DNA of 64,000 nucleotides from the NCBI GenBank assembly GCA_937880075.1, contig CALFLM010000016.1, forward strand, positions 11,331-75,330, in the 5' to 3' direction. This document shows, one piece after another, positions 16,601 through 24,555 of this stretch (the first letter of the stretch is position 1; each line of letters begins with the position of its first letter). A model generated the notes under the pieces. The model ran no database searches. It was not told where the DNA came from and was given only the letters and a program-made list of their open reading frames with translations. Position numbers and translations under genes: made by a program. The DNA is from an uncultured Romboutsia sp. GTDB taxonomy: Bacteria > Bacillota > Clostridia > Peptostreptococcales > Peptostreptococcaceae.

Positions 16601-16854
16601 ATATTCAATCTCTCCTTTTTTTAGTATATTTTCTTAAAACTTAACTGTTTCTGTAATATACAATACCATAATTTCAACTATTTTACGTTATATACGTTTT
16701 GCTTTTGACTTAATTTTGTTTTTTATATATACTTATAAGTAAGTATTTTCATTTTTATAGTTTTGATTTATTTTTGCGTAAATTGATTACCCTACCGTAA
16801 CCCATAGTCGAAACTTTTTTTCAAAATATAAGATTTATAAGAAAGGAATATTTT
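16601..16854. promoter_or_regulatory. Divergent control region; candidate element origin; plus-strand promoter at 16705-16733
   Basis: 254 bp between the divergent helicase gene and the 208-residue gene. On the plus strand TTGACT (16705-16710), a 17-nt spacer and TATACT (16728-16733) make a near-consensus promoter. The stretch also has ACGTTATATACGT-like near-palindromic sequence and CTTATAAG. Replicative helicase genes of this kind often sit beside their origin, so this is the best place to look for one; that part is inference. Confidence 0.55.
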
Positions 16855-17481
16855 ATGGCTAGTAAGTTGGAAATTAAAAATCGACAAAGTGAATTAAAAA
16901 GTACTCTATTAAAAAAAAATTTAACCTTAATTAATTTTTCTCGTGATGTTATGCCTATTTATGAAGAAGAAAGTTTTATTGAAAAATTCGGTTTTTTATC
17001 TGAATCTAGAGCTAGAGAAGATTTAAAAGCTATAGGCTACATATATAGTAAAGATGATGAGGCATTTATATCTAAATCTTCATATATAGGAGAGGAAGCT
17101 GAATCGCAAATTATAAGATGTCTATATTTTATGAATTTGTATCAACCAATCAGAATAGATTTGATACCTTATGACCCTGATGTTGAAAATAGTTGCTGTC
17201 AACTTTCATATATTTTATTACAATATGAAAAGCCTAAAAAAAGAGAGTATTCTAAATATAATATTAATAACTTATTGAAAAATATAAAAATATATTATGA
17301 GTATGTCTACAATAATTCTAATCTAGGAGAATTAAATATTATAACAACAGAGAAATATGTAAAATTTGAATTTTTAGATAGTAAATATTTAAATAGACTT
17401 TATAACCATTTAAAAACATGGAAATCAGAATCAAAAAAACAAAATCCTTTTATTAGAAGAAAGGTGGGCAGAGTAAAGTAA
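16855..17481 (+). CDS. Putative DNA-binding protein with winged-helix-like N-terminus
   Basis: 208 residues, the only plus-strand gene of the element. The N-terminal 75 residues look like a winged helix of the ArgR type (FGFLSESRAREDLKAIGYIY followed by a short basic/acidic wing), but similarity is weak. The remainder is mixed alpha/beta with no motif I know, ending RRKVGRVK. GAAAGGA lies 9 nt before the ATG. It is divergent from the Cch-like helicase, so it may regulate the element or mark its origin; this is inference from position. Confidence 0.6.
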   Translation: MASKLEIKNRQSELKSTLLKKNLTLINFSRDVMPIYEEESFIEKFGFLSESRAREDLKAIGYIYSKDDEAFISKSSYIGEEAESQIIRCLYFMNLYQPIRIDLIPYDPDVENSCCQLSYILLQYEKPKKREYSKYNINNLLKNIKIYYEYVYNNSNLGELNIITTEKYVKFEFLDSKYLNRLYNHLKTWKSESKKQNPFIRRKVGRVK

Positions 17482-17492
17482 TATTATTTAAT

Positions 17493-17521
17493 AAGAGCTA
17501 CTATTTTGTATAGTAGCCCTT
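17493..17521. terminator. Terminator between convergent genes
   Basis: An 8-bp stem (GCTACTAT with ATAGTAGC, arms 17497-17504 and 17510-17517) extended by AAG/CTT across one mismatch, with a 5-nt loop. It lies between the convergent 208- and 95-residue genes and may serve both strands. Confidence 0.6.
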
Positions 17522-17533
17522 ATATATAAACTA

Positions 17534-17821
17534 TCATCCCTTAACTATTTCTTTAAGATTTAATATAAATTCTTTTGAAAATACATTTTTATTTACAGAT
17601 TCCTTAATCAATTCTATTAAATCATCTTCTGGCAAATCTAAAGGTCTTGCTATTAATTGTTGTTTTTTCCTTAAAGTATCTTTAAAGTATACAAATCGTA
17701 TTTCTTCTTGATTTAATGCTTTTACAAAAATTTTCTCTATTCCATATCCGATATTACCTTCTCTTATTTTTGCTTGTCTTAATACCTTACAATATTTAGT
17801 TTCAGTTATTGCTTTATTCAT
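17534..17821 (-). CDS. Hypothetical 95-residue protein, element cargo
   Basis: MNKAITETKYCKVLRQAKI ... REGNIGYGIEKIFVKAL ... LNLKEIVKG. It is predicted alpha/beta with no signal peptide or membrane segment and no recognised family. The ribosome-binding site AAGGAG is ~8 nt from the ATG. It is placed after a terminator in the central cargo region of the element. Confidence 0.55.
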   Translation of the reverse strand: MNKAITETKYCKVLRQAKIREGNIGYGIEKIFVKALNQEEIRFVYFKDTLRKKQQLIARPLDLPEDDLIELIKESVNKNVFSKEFILNLKEIVKG

Positions 17822-17840
17822 ATTTATTTCTCCTTAAATG

Positions 17841-17870
17841 AAAAAAGAGATAGCTAAATGCTAACTCTCT
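17841..17870 (-). terminator. Terminator-like hairpin
   Basis: On the minus strand AGAGAGTTAGC, loop, GCTATCTCT then TTTTTT. It lies ~36 nt after the stop of the 102-residue membrane protein gene and would end the 381-aa/102-aa transcript. Confidence 0.65.
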
Positions 17871-17905
17871 ATACTTATTAATTCTGCTTAAATATTTTAA
17901 TTTAA

Positions 17906-18214
17906 TTATAGATTTTTAAAAAATTCTTCTCTTTTCCGTCTATCTTCATCTGTCATACTCTTGTCCATATTTTTTCCTTTATTCCCTCTAATTTTATTTT
18001 TACCTAAATAAATAGTATATACTATAAAGCCTATTATTATAAATGGTAATGAAATAGTAAATATTTTACCTAGTAATAATATTGCACATGCAATCAAAAA
18101 TAAAATTCCTGATGCTTTAAGAATCATCGACCCTATTCTTCTTGTCATTGGAATAGCAAACGTAACTACTCCTATAATTACTCCATATGATATAAGGAAT
18201 ATAAATATATTCAT
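17906..18214 (-). CDS. Small membrane protein, element cargo
   Basis: 102 residues with hydrophobic segments MNIFIFLISYGVIIGVVTFA, ILFLIACAILLLGKIF and LPFIIIGFIVYTIYLG, then a basic/acidic tail (RGNKGKNMDKSMTDEDRRKR). GGAG precedes the ATG. It starts 15 nt after the 381-residue gene ends, so the two are probably co-transcribed. No known family. Confidence 0.6.
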   Translation of the reverse strand: MNIFIFLISYGVIIGVVTFAIPMTRRIGSMILKASGILFLIACAILLLGKIFTISLPFIIIGFIVYTIYLGKNKIRGNKGKNMDKSMTDEDRRKREEFFKNL

Positions 18215-18228
18215 ACTATCTCCTCCAA

Positions 18229-19374
18229 TTAAAATTCATAACCTACTACACTTGTTGCAAATTGTTCTTCAAGAGTAAGTTCTTTATCTGCATCATATTC
18301 TATAGATACAAGAATTCCATTAATCTCTTTAAATATACTACGTCCAAAACAGAACTCTTTAATTGTTAATACTTTACTTCCATACGGTACTTCCTTTACA
18401 TATGTATTTGATTTAACATATGATGGTAAGATACCCATTAATGTAGTTATGTTATTTAATGATATATTAAAATCACTTAAATTTTTTTCCTCATCATCCT
18501 TTGCATATAGCATTAATAATGGTAACTGACTTACAGCACTAATTCTAATCATTTCTAGTGTAGGTACTATTATTCTTAAAATATTACTATAATACCACAT
18601 TTTCTTAGTAGCTCTAAGTCTTTTATCTACACTTGAAAATATACCTCTTTCGCATTTTTTCTCTGGAAATTTGTCATTTACATATTCGTATAATGTATAA
18701 ATTTTATTTAATGAATCTCCTAATTCTTCTTCTAAGGAATCATTATGATTTAGCATATCTCCAAAAATTCTTGTGTGTACTTCTAATGAAACTTTACCGC
18801 TTTTCAAAACGGTTTCTATAAGATTTACTTTTTCTACAACACTGTCACTTTTATTTAAACTTAAATCTAGATATGAAGATGCATAAAATTCTACATCAGA
18901 AATATCTATTGTAGCAAATTTACTTATTATACTCTCATATGCTTTGGATAAGTTTTCTTCAAATAGTTCTTTTTTAGTTTCCCAATCTTTCATGTGAAAA
19001 ATATGTTTTCTTAAAGGATCTATTATTAATTTTTTCTCATTAAAATCCATATTATTTATTTTTATATTTCTGTCTTTAAGACTTATTGAAAATTTTATAC
19101 TTGGTTGTATGTAGTGGTTAAGTGTGTTATAACTCTTTTCTAAATTATCTATACTCTTATCTAACTTAGATTCCTTTAACATAATCTCATCTATCTCTCT
19201 AAAAGAAAGCATACTTTGATATGTTCTATTCTTATTGTTACAATTTGAATACCATATCTCATATCTATTTATTAAACTATTAAAATCTGATAATAGAGCT
19301 TTTACTTCTTTTTCTATTGCTCTTTCTTCATCACTCATATTAAGCTTCTTACTAATTGATGAAAATAAGTTCAT
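18229..19374 (-). CDS. Hypothetical 381-residue protein, element cargo
   Basis: A large, mostly helical soluble protein: MNLFSSISKKLNMSDEERAI, long coiled-coil-like helices to about residue 250 (NLEKSYNTLNHYIQP, RIFGDMLNHNDSLEEELGD), then a more beta-rich C-terminal part (KEVPYGSKVLTIKEFCFGRS, EINGILVSIEYDADKELT). No catalytic motif or signal peptide is evident and no family recognised. Its position with the downstream 102-residue membrane protein suggests a two-gene unit, possibly a membrane-linked defence or maintenance function; this is only a guess from layout. Confidence 0.6.
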   Translation of the reverse strand: MNLFSSISKKLNMSDEERAIEKEVKALLSDFNSLINRYEIWYSNCNNKNRTYQSMLSFREIDEIMLKESKLDKSIDNLEKSYNTLNHYIQPSIKFSISLKDRNIKINNMDFNEKKLIIDPLRKHIFHMKDWETKKELFEENLSKAYESIISKFATIDISDVEFYASSYLDLSLNKSDSVVEKVNLIETVLKSGKVSLEVHTRIFGDMLNHNDSLEEELGDSLNKIYTLYEYVNDKFPEKKCERGIFSSVDKRLRATKKMWYYSNILRIIVPTLEMIRISAVSQLPLLMLYAKDDEEKNLSDFNISLNNITTLMGILPSYVKSNTYVKEVPYGSKVLTIKEFCFGRSIFKEINGILVSIEYDADKELTLEEQFATSVVGYEF

Positions 19375-19413
19375 AATATTATAAACACCCTTTCAATTTA
19401 AATATATTTCCCA

Positions 19414-19671
19414 TTATTTTAAATTAAGTTTTTTTATTAATCTCTGTATCCATTTGTCCGAGTAACCTAATTCCCTAGACATTTCTCGTATTCCCTTTTT
19501 ACTATAATTTTCTATTATATACTTTTCTACATATTCATTTGAATGCAACTTCATAGGAAAATTAATTTGCTGTCCTTTGTAATTTTTATATATAATTTTT
19601 ACTATTTCTTCGCCTAGAATTTCAGCCATTTCTGCATATATACCTTTAAAATCACTCTTTCCTATCTTCAT
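19414..19671 (-). CDS. Mor-family-like HTH protein
   Basis: 85 residues. The N-terminal part (DFKGIYAEMAEILGEEIVKI, YKGQQINFPMKL) matches the Mor transcription-activator-like family common in Firmicutes mobile elements. The C-terminal half is a helix-turn-helix (GIREMSRELGYSDKWIQRLI). GGAGG precedes the ATG. It probably regulates element genes; the target is not visible. Confidence 0.75.
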   Translation of the reverse strand: MKIGKSDFKGIYAEMAEILGEEIVKIIYKNYKGQQINFPMKLHSNEYVEKYIIENYSKKGIREMSRELGYSDKWIQRLIKKLNLK

Positions 19672-19762
19672 AATCCACCTCCTACGCTATTAATAATAAC
19701 TATTTTTATAGAAAGTTTCTTTGTAATTATCTCTTGAAAAATTCCTTATTTTATTTCTTATA

Positions 19763-19780
19763 AAAATCCCGAAACCCCGT
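19763..19780 (+). repeat. 18-bp inverted repeat, left arm, flanking the DUF960 gene
   Basis: AAAATCCCGAAACCCCGT, the perfect reverse complement of 20160-20177. At 50% GC it stands out strongly against the surroundings. The two arms enclose only the DUF960 gene and are 379 bp apart. Confidence 0.95.
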
Positions 19781-19822
19781 TATTTTTTAGTTATACGAAT
19801 TATTTTTTTATTTGTATTGTAA

Positions 19823-20116
19823 TTAGTATTCATATGAAAACATTAACGTACTATACTCTATACTATCAACTACATATAGCTTTAATTTTTCTTTTAATTT
19901 TTTATTACAAATATATATACTACATTCATAATTTGGAACTTCTTGCTTATGTATTATTTCAACTATATCGTTTCCTATAGGATTTAATTCAAATATCTGT
20001 AAGTAATCTTTTTCTATAGGTAATTCATCAATTAAATCATACAATAGTAAGTTTATTTCTATAGGTACTACATCTAACACTGCCCTAGTTATATATCTAT
20101 TTTCTTTTTCAAACAT
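19823..20116 (-). CDS. DUF960 family protein
   Basis: 97 residues from the ATG at 20116 (GGAG 10 nt upstream; a TTG at 20122 is too close to it). MFEKENRYITRAVLDVVPIE, then YDLIDELPIEKDYLQIFEL, IIHKQEVPNYEC and YVVDSIEYSTLMFSYEY match DUF960, a small family frequent in staphylococcal cassette elements and other Firmicutes mobile DNA. The function is unknown. The gene sits alone between perfect 18-bp inverted repeats. Confidence 0.8.
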   Translation of the reverse strand: MFEKENRYITRAVLDVVPIEINLLLYDLIDELPIEKDYLQIFELNPIGNDIVEIIHKQEVPNYECSIYICNKKLKEKLKLYVVDSIEYSTLMFSYEY

Positions 20117-20159
20117 AGTCAATTTTCTCCTATTATTTCTTATTTATATTTTTATTTTT

Positions 20160-20177
20160 ACGGGGTTTCGGGATTTT
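20160..20177 (-). repeat. 18-bp inverted repeat, right arm, flanking the DUF960 gene
   Basis: ACGGGGTTTCGGGATTTT, partner of 19763-19780. The region inside the arms contains only the DUF960 gene and its ribosome-binding site, giving a cassette-like unit of 415 bp overall. Confidence 0.95.
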
Positions 20178-20220
20178 AGAGGTACATAGAAAAAATCATA
20201 GACTCTTATTCCTTATTCTT

Positions 20221-20805
20221 TTATTCTTCTATCTCTGCGTATTTGTATTGTATTTCTCCAATTAAAAAAGCTTCTTGTGGATATAGCTCTAATGTTTCTT
20301 CTAAATTTACACTATCCACAATCTCATCTACCATTTCATCTTTAGTTGTCCCATTTATCCACATCTCAATTATAGTTTCTTTTTCAAATAACTTATCCAC
20401 ATAGTACTCTTGGTCTAGCCTATCTTCTAGTAGCTCCCTAGCATACTCTTTTAAGTATCTTTCATCTTGATAGATTAAGTATTCTTCTATCTCTATGTAC
20501 TTATTTGATTTCAGTTTCTCAATACATTCTTTAGCTTTGTGTATGCTTATTGGTTTTACCTCTGAATTGTACCAAACAAAGAATGTTACTACATCTTCAT
20601 TTACTTCATCAGTTTGTTTTAGTATGTCTAGCAACTTATTTGGATTACTCATAAGATATGATTGTAGTTCTTCATCTTTTAAATTAGTCACTATACTTTC
20701 AATATTTTTTTTAGTAGCTTCATCTATTCTGTTGTATTTTTCTACTAACATTTGTAACTCTGTGAAAAATAGTTTATTTAGTATTTCTGAGCTTTGATTT
20801 ATCAT
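20221..20805 (-). CDS. Hypothetical 194-residue acidic protein, element cargo
   Basis: Starts at ATG 20805 (GAGG 9 nt upstream); a GTG at 20820 overlaps the previous gene and is less likely. It is highly acidic and helical: MINQSSEILNKLFFTELQ ... VTFFVWYNSEVKPISIHKAK ... ELYPQEAFLIGEIQYKYAEI. No family recognised. It is tightly linked to the upstream 111-residue gene (1 nt between stop and start), implying an operon. Confidence 0.6.
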   Translation of the reverse strand: MINQSSEILNKLFFTELQMLVEKYNRIDEATKKNIESIVTNLKDEELQSYLMSNPNKLLDILKQTDEVNEDVVTFFVWYNSEVKPISIHKAKECIEKLKSNKYIEIEEYLIYQDERYLKEYARELLEDRLDQEYYVDKLFEKETIIEMWINGTTKDEMVDEIVDSVNLEETLELYPQEAFLIGEIQYKYAEIEE

Positions 20806-20806
20806 C

Positions 20807-21142
20807 TTAGTTTTCCTCACATTCTATTAGATTTTTTAGTTCTTTCTTACAAATAACTACTATAGAGAAGTCATTTGAACACAAAAATAGAGCTGAAATG
20901 TATTCAGCTCCTTCTATTTCGTCTATGTATTCAGGTATTATTCCTTTCAGTTGATGTTGTTTTAGTTCTTTTATTCCAGCTTTATCTACTATAGCTACGT
21001 ATCCACCTAATTCTTGTACTGTTCTTTCTGTACCGTAATTTTCATCTAGTATTTCTATGGTAGTTTCTATTGTAGATAATACTTCTATTGGTAGTTCCTT
21101 TACTAAGTCTAAATCATGTTTTTTCCAAATGTTTATTATCAT
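20807..21142 (-). CDS. Hypothetical 111-residue protein, element cargo
   Basis: MIINIWKKHDLDLVKELPIE, GTERTVQELGGYVAIVD, EYIDEIEGAEYISALFLCSN, VVICKKELKNLIECEEN. The ELGGYVAIVD...EYADEIE-like pattern recurs, as I recall, in small proteins of clostridial mobile elements, but I cannot name the family. GGAGG lies 5-6 nt from the ATG. It is first in a two-gene unit with the 194-residue gene. Confidence 0.6.
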   Translation of the reverse strand: MIINIWKKHDLDLVKELPIEVLSTIETTIEILDENYGTERTVQELGGYVAIVDKAGIKELKQHQLKGIIPEYIDEIEGAEYISALFLCSNDFSIVVICKKELKNLIECEEN

Positions 21143-21243
21143 ATTACATTCCTCCTTATTTTAAAAACAAGATAAGCTAGATAAAGTATTTTACTTCACC
21201 TAGCTTTATCACATTTATAATATATATTTGAAACTAAACTTTG

Positions 21244-22740
21244 TTACATATTAGGTTCAAAATAATCTTTTCCGAAGTTAGTTAGAATTCTAAGTCGAGT
21301 TACTGCTCTTTGACTTGCTATTTTATTATTTTGCAACTCTTTATATTCTTCATTATTGTATAAATCAACTACTTTATTTTTTATATAGTCAACAGGATTT
21401 TCTAATTTTAAGATTTTATCAAGGTTATGAGCTATACCTATAGCAATAATTTCAAAACTAGATAACATTACCGCACCTTTAAATTTATTGTTTTTTATAT
21501 CATACTTTCTAAAAGAATCTTCTCCTAATGATATACGTAATAACTCAAATGTTTTATCAAATATTTCCTTTTCTCTATTGTAATCTAAATCTTTATTTAT
21601 ACAAAATTCTTTCATTTTATCTGTTAATACTTTATGAATATCACTAGTAGGTGATATATCTTCATCCTTAATATGTCTATATACCATAAATCTTAAAACA
21701 TATTCTAAATCATCTTGCTTCATAATAGATTTTTCACTAATTGGTAGACAAGCTATAAAATCTGGATTATACGATAAATTTCTAAGCCATATATAAAAAT
21801 CTCGGTTAAGCATAATAGCTAAACAGTTACGGACTTCTTGATCTGTTAAACGACTTCCTCCTGTATTTAATCTATCAAATATATCATATTTAGCATTAGG
21901 ATCACTTTCTTTATCTATTTTTATAACTCTGATAGTTGCATTTAAAAATGCATTCTCCATAAATTTATTTCCTACAAAACAAAAATTATGTTTATTGTAT
22001 TTTTCATTATTCCACACTTTTCCCTCTAGTGCTGGCAATACTTCTGATTTTGTTAAAACTGTTGGCGGTTGAAGTTTATTATTTTCATCTCTTAATATTC
22101 CTAAGAACTCAAATATAGTAGATAACCTTTGAACCCCATCTATTACGTCCCAGTTTAAGTCTTTATCTTCAGATATAAATATAGGTGGTATAGGTATACC
22201 TATTAATATAGATTCTATAAATCTAGATTTTTGTTCCGGTGACCATCTAAAAAATCTTTGGTATTCTGGGTGAATATCAATTACATTTCTTACTTCATAT
22301 TGATACCTTAATTGGTCTATCATAACTTTAAGTTCTTCTGTTTTGATTGTTTTTCTTCCCTTATTAATCTGAGCTTCTAAATCACTTATAGTAAATTCAT
22401 TTTTTCCTCTTTCATTTTCTTCTAATATATCAATATTTAATTTCAATTGTTCCATATTTTTACAATCCCCTTTAGTGCTTTTTTTGTTAGCTCCGGCATA
22501 TTGCATATCTTCATTTGATAATTTATAATGTATCCTTAGTTCATCATCTTTAGTTAATGTAGCATTTATTAATTCTTCTTCAATATTAAAGAACTCTGAT
22601 AATTGTTCTAATCTTTTTGGTGGTATTCTCCTCTTACCTTTTATCCAATCACTAACTGATTGTGGTGAAATTTTCAAATAGTTTGCTACATCTTTAAATT
22701 CCATATTTTTTAATTTAACTATTAATTCTAACCCTATCAT
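21244..22740 (-). CDS. HTH-DUF262 protein (GmrS/ParB-like fold), candidate restriction or effector component
   Basis: 498 residues. Residues 1-~60 are a Cro/C1-type HTH (NYLKISPQSVSDWIKGKRR). Residues ~130-420 form a DUF262 domain: PEYQRFFRWSPEQKSRFIES, ILIGIPIPPIFIS, DVIDGVQRLSTIFEFLG, FDRLNTGGSRLTDQEVRNC. The DGVQR motif corresponds to the (I/V)DGQQR motif of DUF262 enzymes (GmrSD, SspE), needed for NTP binding or hydrolysis. No DUF1524 HNH nuclease domain follows. It lies directly downstream of an adenine methylase gene and has its own promoter overlapped by TAAGTC operators, presumably bound by its own HTH. A restriction/anti-phage role is inferred. Confidence 0.85.
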   Translation of the reverse strand: MIGLELIVKLKNMEFKDVANYLKISPQSVSDWIKGKRRIPPKRLEQLSEFFNIEEELINATLTKDDELRIHYKLSNEDMQYAGANKKSTKGDCKNMEQLKLNIDILEENERGKNEFTISDLEAQINKGRKTIKTEELKVMIDQLRYQYEVRNVIDIHPEYQRFFRWSPEQKSRFIESILIGIPIPPIFISEDKDLNWDVIDGVQRLSTIFEFLGILRDENNKLQPPTVLTKSEVLPALEGKVWNNEKYNKHNFCFVGNKFMENAFLNATIRVIKIDKESDPNAKYDIFDRLNTGGSRLTDQEVRNCLAIMLNRDFYIWLRNLSYNPDFIACLPISEKSIMKQDDLEYVLRFMVYRHIKDEDISPTSDIHKVLTDKMKEFCINKDLDYNREKEIFDKTFELLRISLGEDSFRKYDIKNNKFKGAVMLSSFEIIAIGIAHNLDKILKLENPVDYIKNKVVDLYNNEEYKELQNNKIASQRAVTRLRILTNFGKDYFEPNM

Positions 22741-22758
22741 ATATTCCTCCTACATTTT

Positions 22759-22865
22759 GACTTATTACATTTATACATTTATTTAAACCGACTTACCCTA
22801 TAAGTCATATATTAATATGATTTATTCAATAAGTCAAGTTTTTTATTTTTATTTTTTAATAAGTC
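22759..22865 (-). promoter_or_regulatory. Promoter and five-site TAAGTC operator array of the HTH-DUF262 gene
   Basis: Minus-strand promoter: TTGACT (22837-22832), 17-nt spacer, TAATAT (22814-22809). The hexamer TAAGTC/GACTTA occurs at 22759-22764, 22790-22795, 22801-22806, 22830-22835 (overlapping the -35) and 22860-22865, mostly ~30 bp apart. The pair at 22790-22806 forms an inverted repeat just downstream of the -10. This is the layout of a cooperative autorepressor, most simply the HTH of the downstream gene. Confidence 0.8.
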
Positions 22866-22909
22866 AAAAAAGTACTATAGTAATTTAGTTTACTATAGTA
22901 CTTTTTTTT
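22866..22909. terminator. Strong bidirectional-type terminator after the methylase gene
   Basis: An 18-bp perfect stem (arms 22866-22883 and 22890-22907, core AGTACTATAGTAA) with A and T runs on both sides. On the minus strand it ends the methylase transcript just after its stop codon, separating it from the DUF262 promoter. Confidence 0.85.
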
Positions 22910-24410
22910 AATTAAACAACACTTCATTTATAATATTATCAATATTCTTTTGGCTTAATTCTATATTTTCGCCATACTTAGCAATTTTTTTAAGTTGCTC
23001 TTTGCTAGGGTATCTTATTTTTCTTAAATCTGACACATTTACTTGTGTACTTCCGCTAAAAGTTCTAAAATATGAATCAACAAAAGTTGAATTCAGATAT
23101 ATAGATAATCCTTCTGATATTTCTCTGTCTATTCCTTTTTTATTTATATGATAATAATTCAATCTATTTTCAAATCCGACCATATTAAAATTCATTAATT
23201 CTTTTGGATATACACAAGCTATAATTCTTTTTTTATCTTCTTTAGAAGTTTTTCTTTTTATAATAACATAATTTCCATTGGGCCTCATTCTAGATGTATT
23301 TTTATTATCAATAAATATATAATTATTTCTATTTCCTTCACTTATAGGCCAGGTAAATTCACACGCTTTTATATTTTCTGGATAAATTAGAGGAATAGAT
23401 CCTTCTATATAATCTTTAGATAAATAATCTTGACTCTCTCTAAAATCTACAACAGGACCTGTAGACACTTCTATCCCTATTTCTTGCAAAGTACATTTTA
23501 TATTTTTCATTTTTTTCATTGTTTCTTTATCATCTTTTGACTTTAATATATGAATAATGTAATTTTTATCACCTTCATATATAAAATCTTTATATTTTAT
23601 ATTTCTTGTATATATATTTAAAAATTTAGAATTTGAGCTATGTGTTATTTTAACTGTCAAACTATTTCTTGTTTTCATTTTTACACAATGGTATATCATT
23701 ATTTCTTGAAGTATATTATCAGATTCAAATACTTCATTCCTAGATTCAAATAAATGAATTTTATCAAAATATAGATTTGATGTAATTTGTTCTCTAAAAT
23801 TTAAAAAATGTACACCATTACAAAAACTTCTGGGCGTAATTGCTACTAACTCTCCTTTATTTTTAAGTAATTGTTCTGATATAGATACAAATCCTGAATA
23901 ATAATTATTAACATCTATACCTATATCTTTTAACATCTTTTTATGTCGAGAATTATTTCTCATTTTTTTATATGGTGGATTCATTATTATATAGTCAAAT
24001 TCCTCTTTATTACTTTCTTTTATCAATCTAACTTGTTCATCTATAAAATCCTTATTTATTATATTAAATATTAAATTTATGTTTTTATCATCACAAACCT
24101 CTTTAATTCTTTTTAAAGAATTATTTATATTAGAAACTAAATTTGAATCTATTTCATATAAAGTTATATTTATTTCATCTAAATCATTTTTTGTATTTAT
24201 TAAGTTTAGTATAATTGCTATCGATAGTATACCTGCTCCACATGCAGGATCTAATATTTTTATACTTTTTCCCTTAAACTTATTGAACATATTTGCCATG
24301 TACTCTGCTACACTTTTAGGAGTATAAAACTGTTCATATTTTTCTTTAAACAATAAATCATTAGGCAAATTATAAAACTCATCTATTTTGTATTTAAATT
24401 CTTTTACCAT
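22908..24410 (-). CDS. N6-adenine DNA methyltransferase, M.PstI/M.BsuBI-like
   Basis: 500 residues. Motif X region KYEQFYTPKSVAEYMANMF, SAM-binding motif I ILDPACGAGILSIAII (~residue 50), catalytic motif IV NPPY (144-147) in DYIIMNPPYKK, and a C-terminal target-recognition region ending GSTQVNVSDLRKIRYPS. This order, gamma class, and the STQVN...DLRxxRYP block fit the PstI/BsuBI methylase family, whose usual partner is a dedicated endonuclease. Here the neighbour is instead an HTH-DUF262 protein. Ribosome-binding site AGGAG is 8 nt upstream of the ATG. It is the first gene inside the element from the rlmH side. Confidence 0.88.
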   Translation of the reverse strand: MVKEFKYKIDEFYNLPNDLLFKEKYEQFYTPKSVAEYMANMFNKFKGKSIKILDPACGAGILSIAIILNLINTKNDLDEINITLYEIDSNLVSNINNSLKRIKEVCDDKNINLIFNIINKDFIDEQVRLIKESNKEEFDYIIMNPPYKKMRNNSRHKKMLKDIGIDVNNYYSGFVSISEQLLKNKGELVAITPRSFCNGVHFLNFREQITSNLYFDKIHLFESRNEVFESDNILQEIMIYHCVKMKTRNSLTVKITHSSNSKFLNIYTRNIKYKDFIYEGDKNYIIHILKSKDDKETMKKMKNIKCTLQEIGIEVSTGPVVDFRESQDYLSKDYIEGSIPLIYPENIKACEFTWPISEGNRNNYIFIDNKNTSRMRPNGNYVIIKRKTSKEDKKRIIACVYPKELMNFNMVGFENRLNYYHINKKGIDREISEGLSIYLNSTFVDSYFRTFSGSTQVNVSDLRKIRYPSKEQLKKIAKYGENIELSQKNIDNIINEVLFN

Positions 24411-24484
24411 AAATTCCTCTCCTAAATCTTCTTTCTTTAATAGTCTAATTATATCACTAAAGCTATATTTTCTTTATTTTTATA

Positions 24485-24527
24485 AAATAAAAATAACCAT
24501 ATTGCTTAATTTCAATATGGCTATTTT
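24485..24527. terminator. Terminator hairpin at the rlmH-proximal edge of the element
   Basis: AAATA(A)CCATATTG pairs with CAATATGG(C)TATTT (arms 24491-24504 and 24513-24526), one mismatch, with T-rich tails on both strands. It lies inside the element ~40 nt past the rlmH stop, giving rlmH a terminator in place of the chromosomal one displaced 13.6 kb away. Confidence 0.75.
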
Positions 24528-24555
24528 CCATAAAATTTTTAATTAATTTTAATAA

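Noticed and set aside
16086..16637. 183-residue plus-strand ORF antisense to the helicase gene
   Set aside because: No ribosome-binding site, hydrophobic antisense composition typical of AT-rich minus-strand genes.
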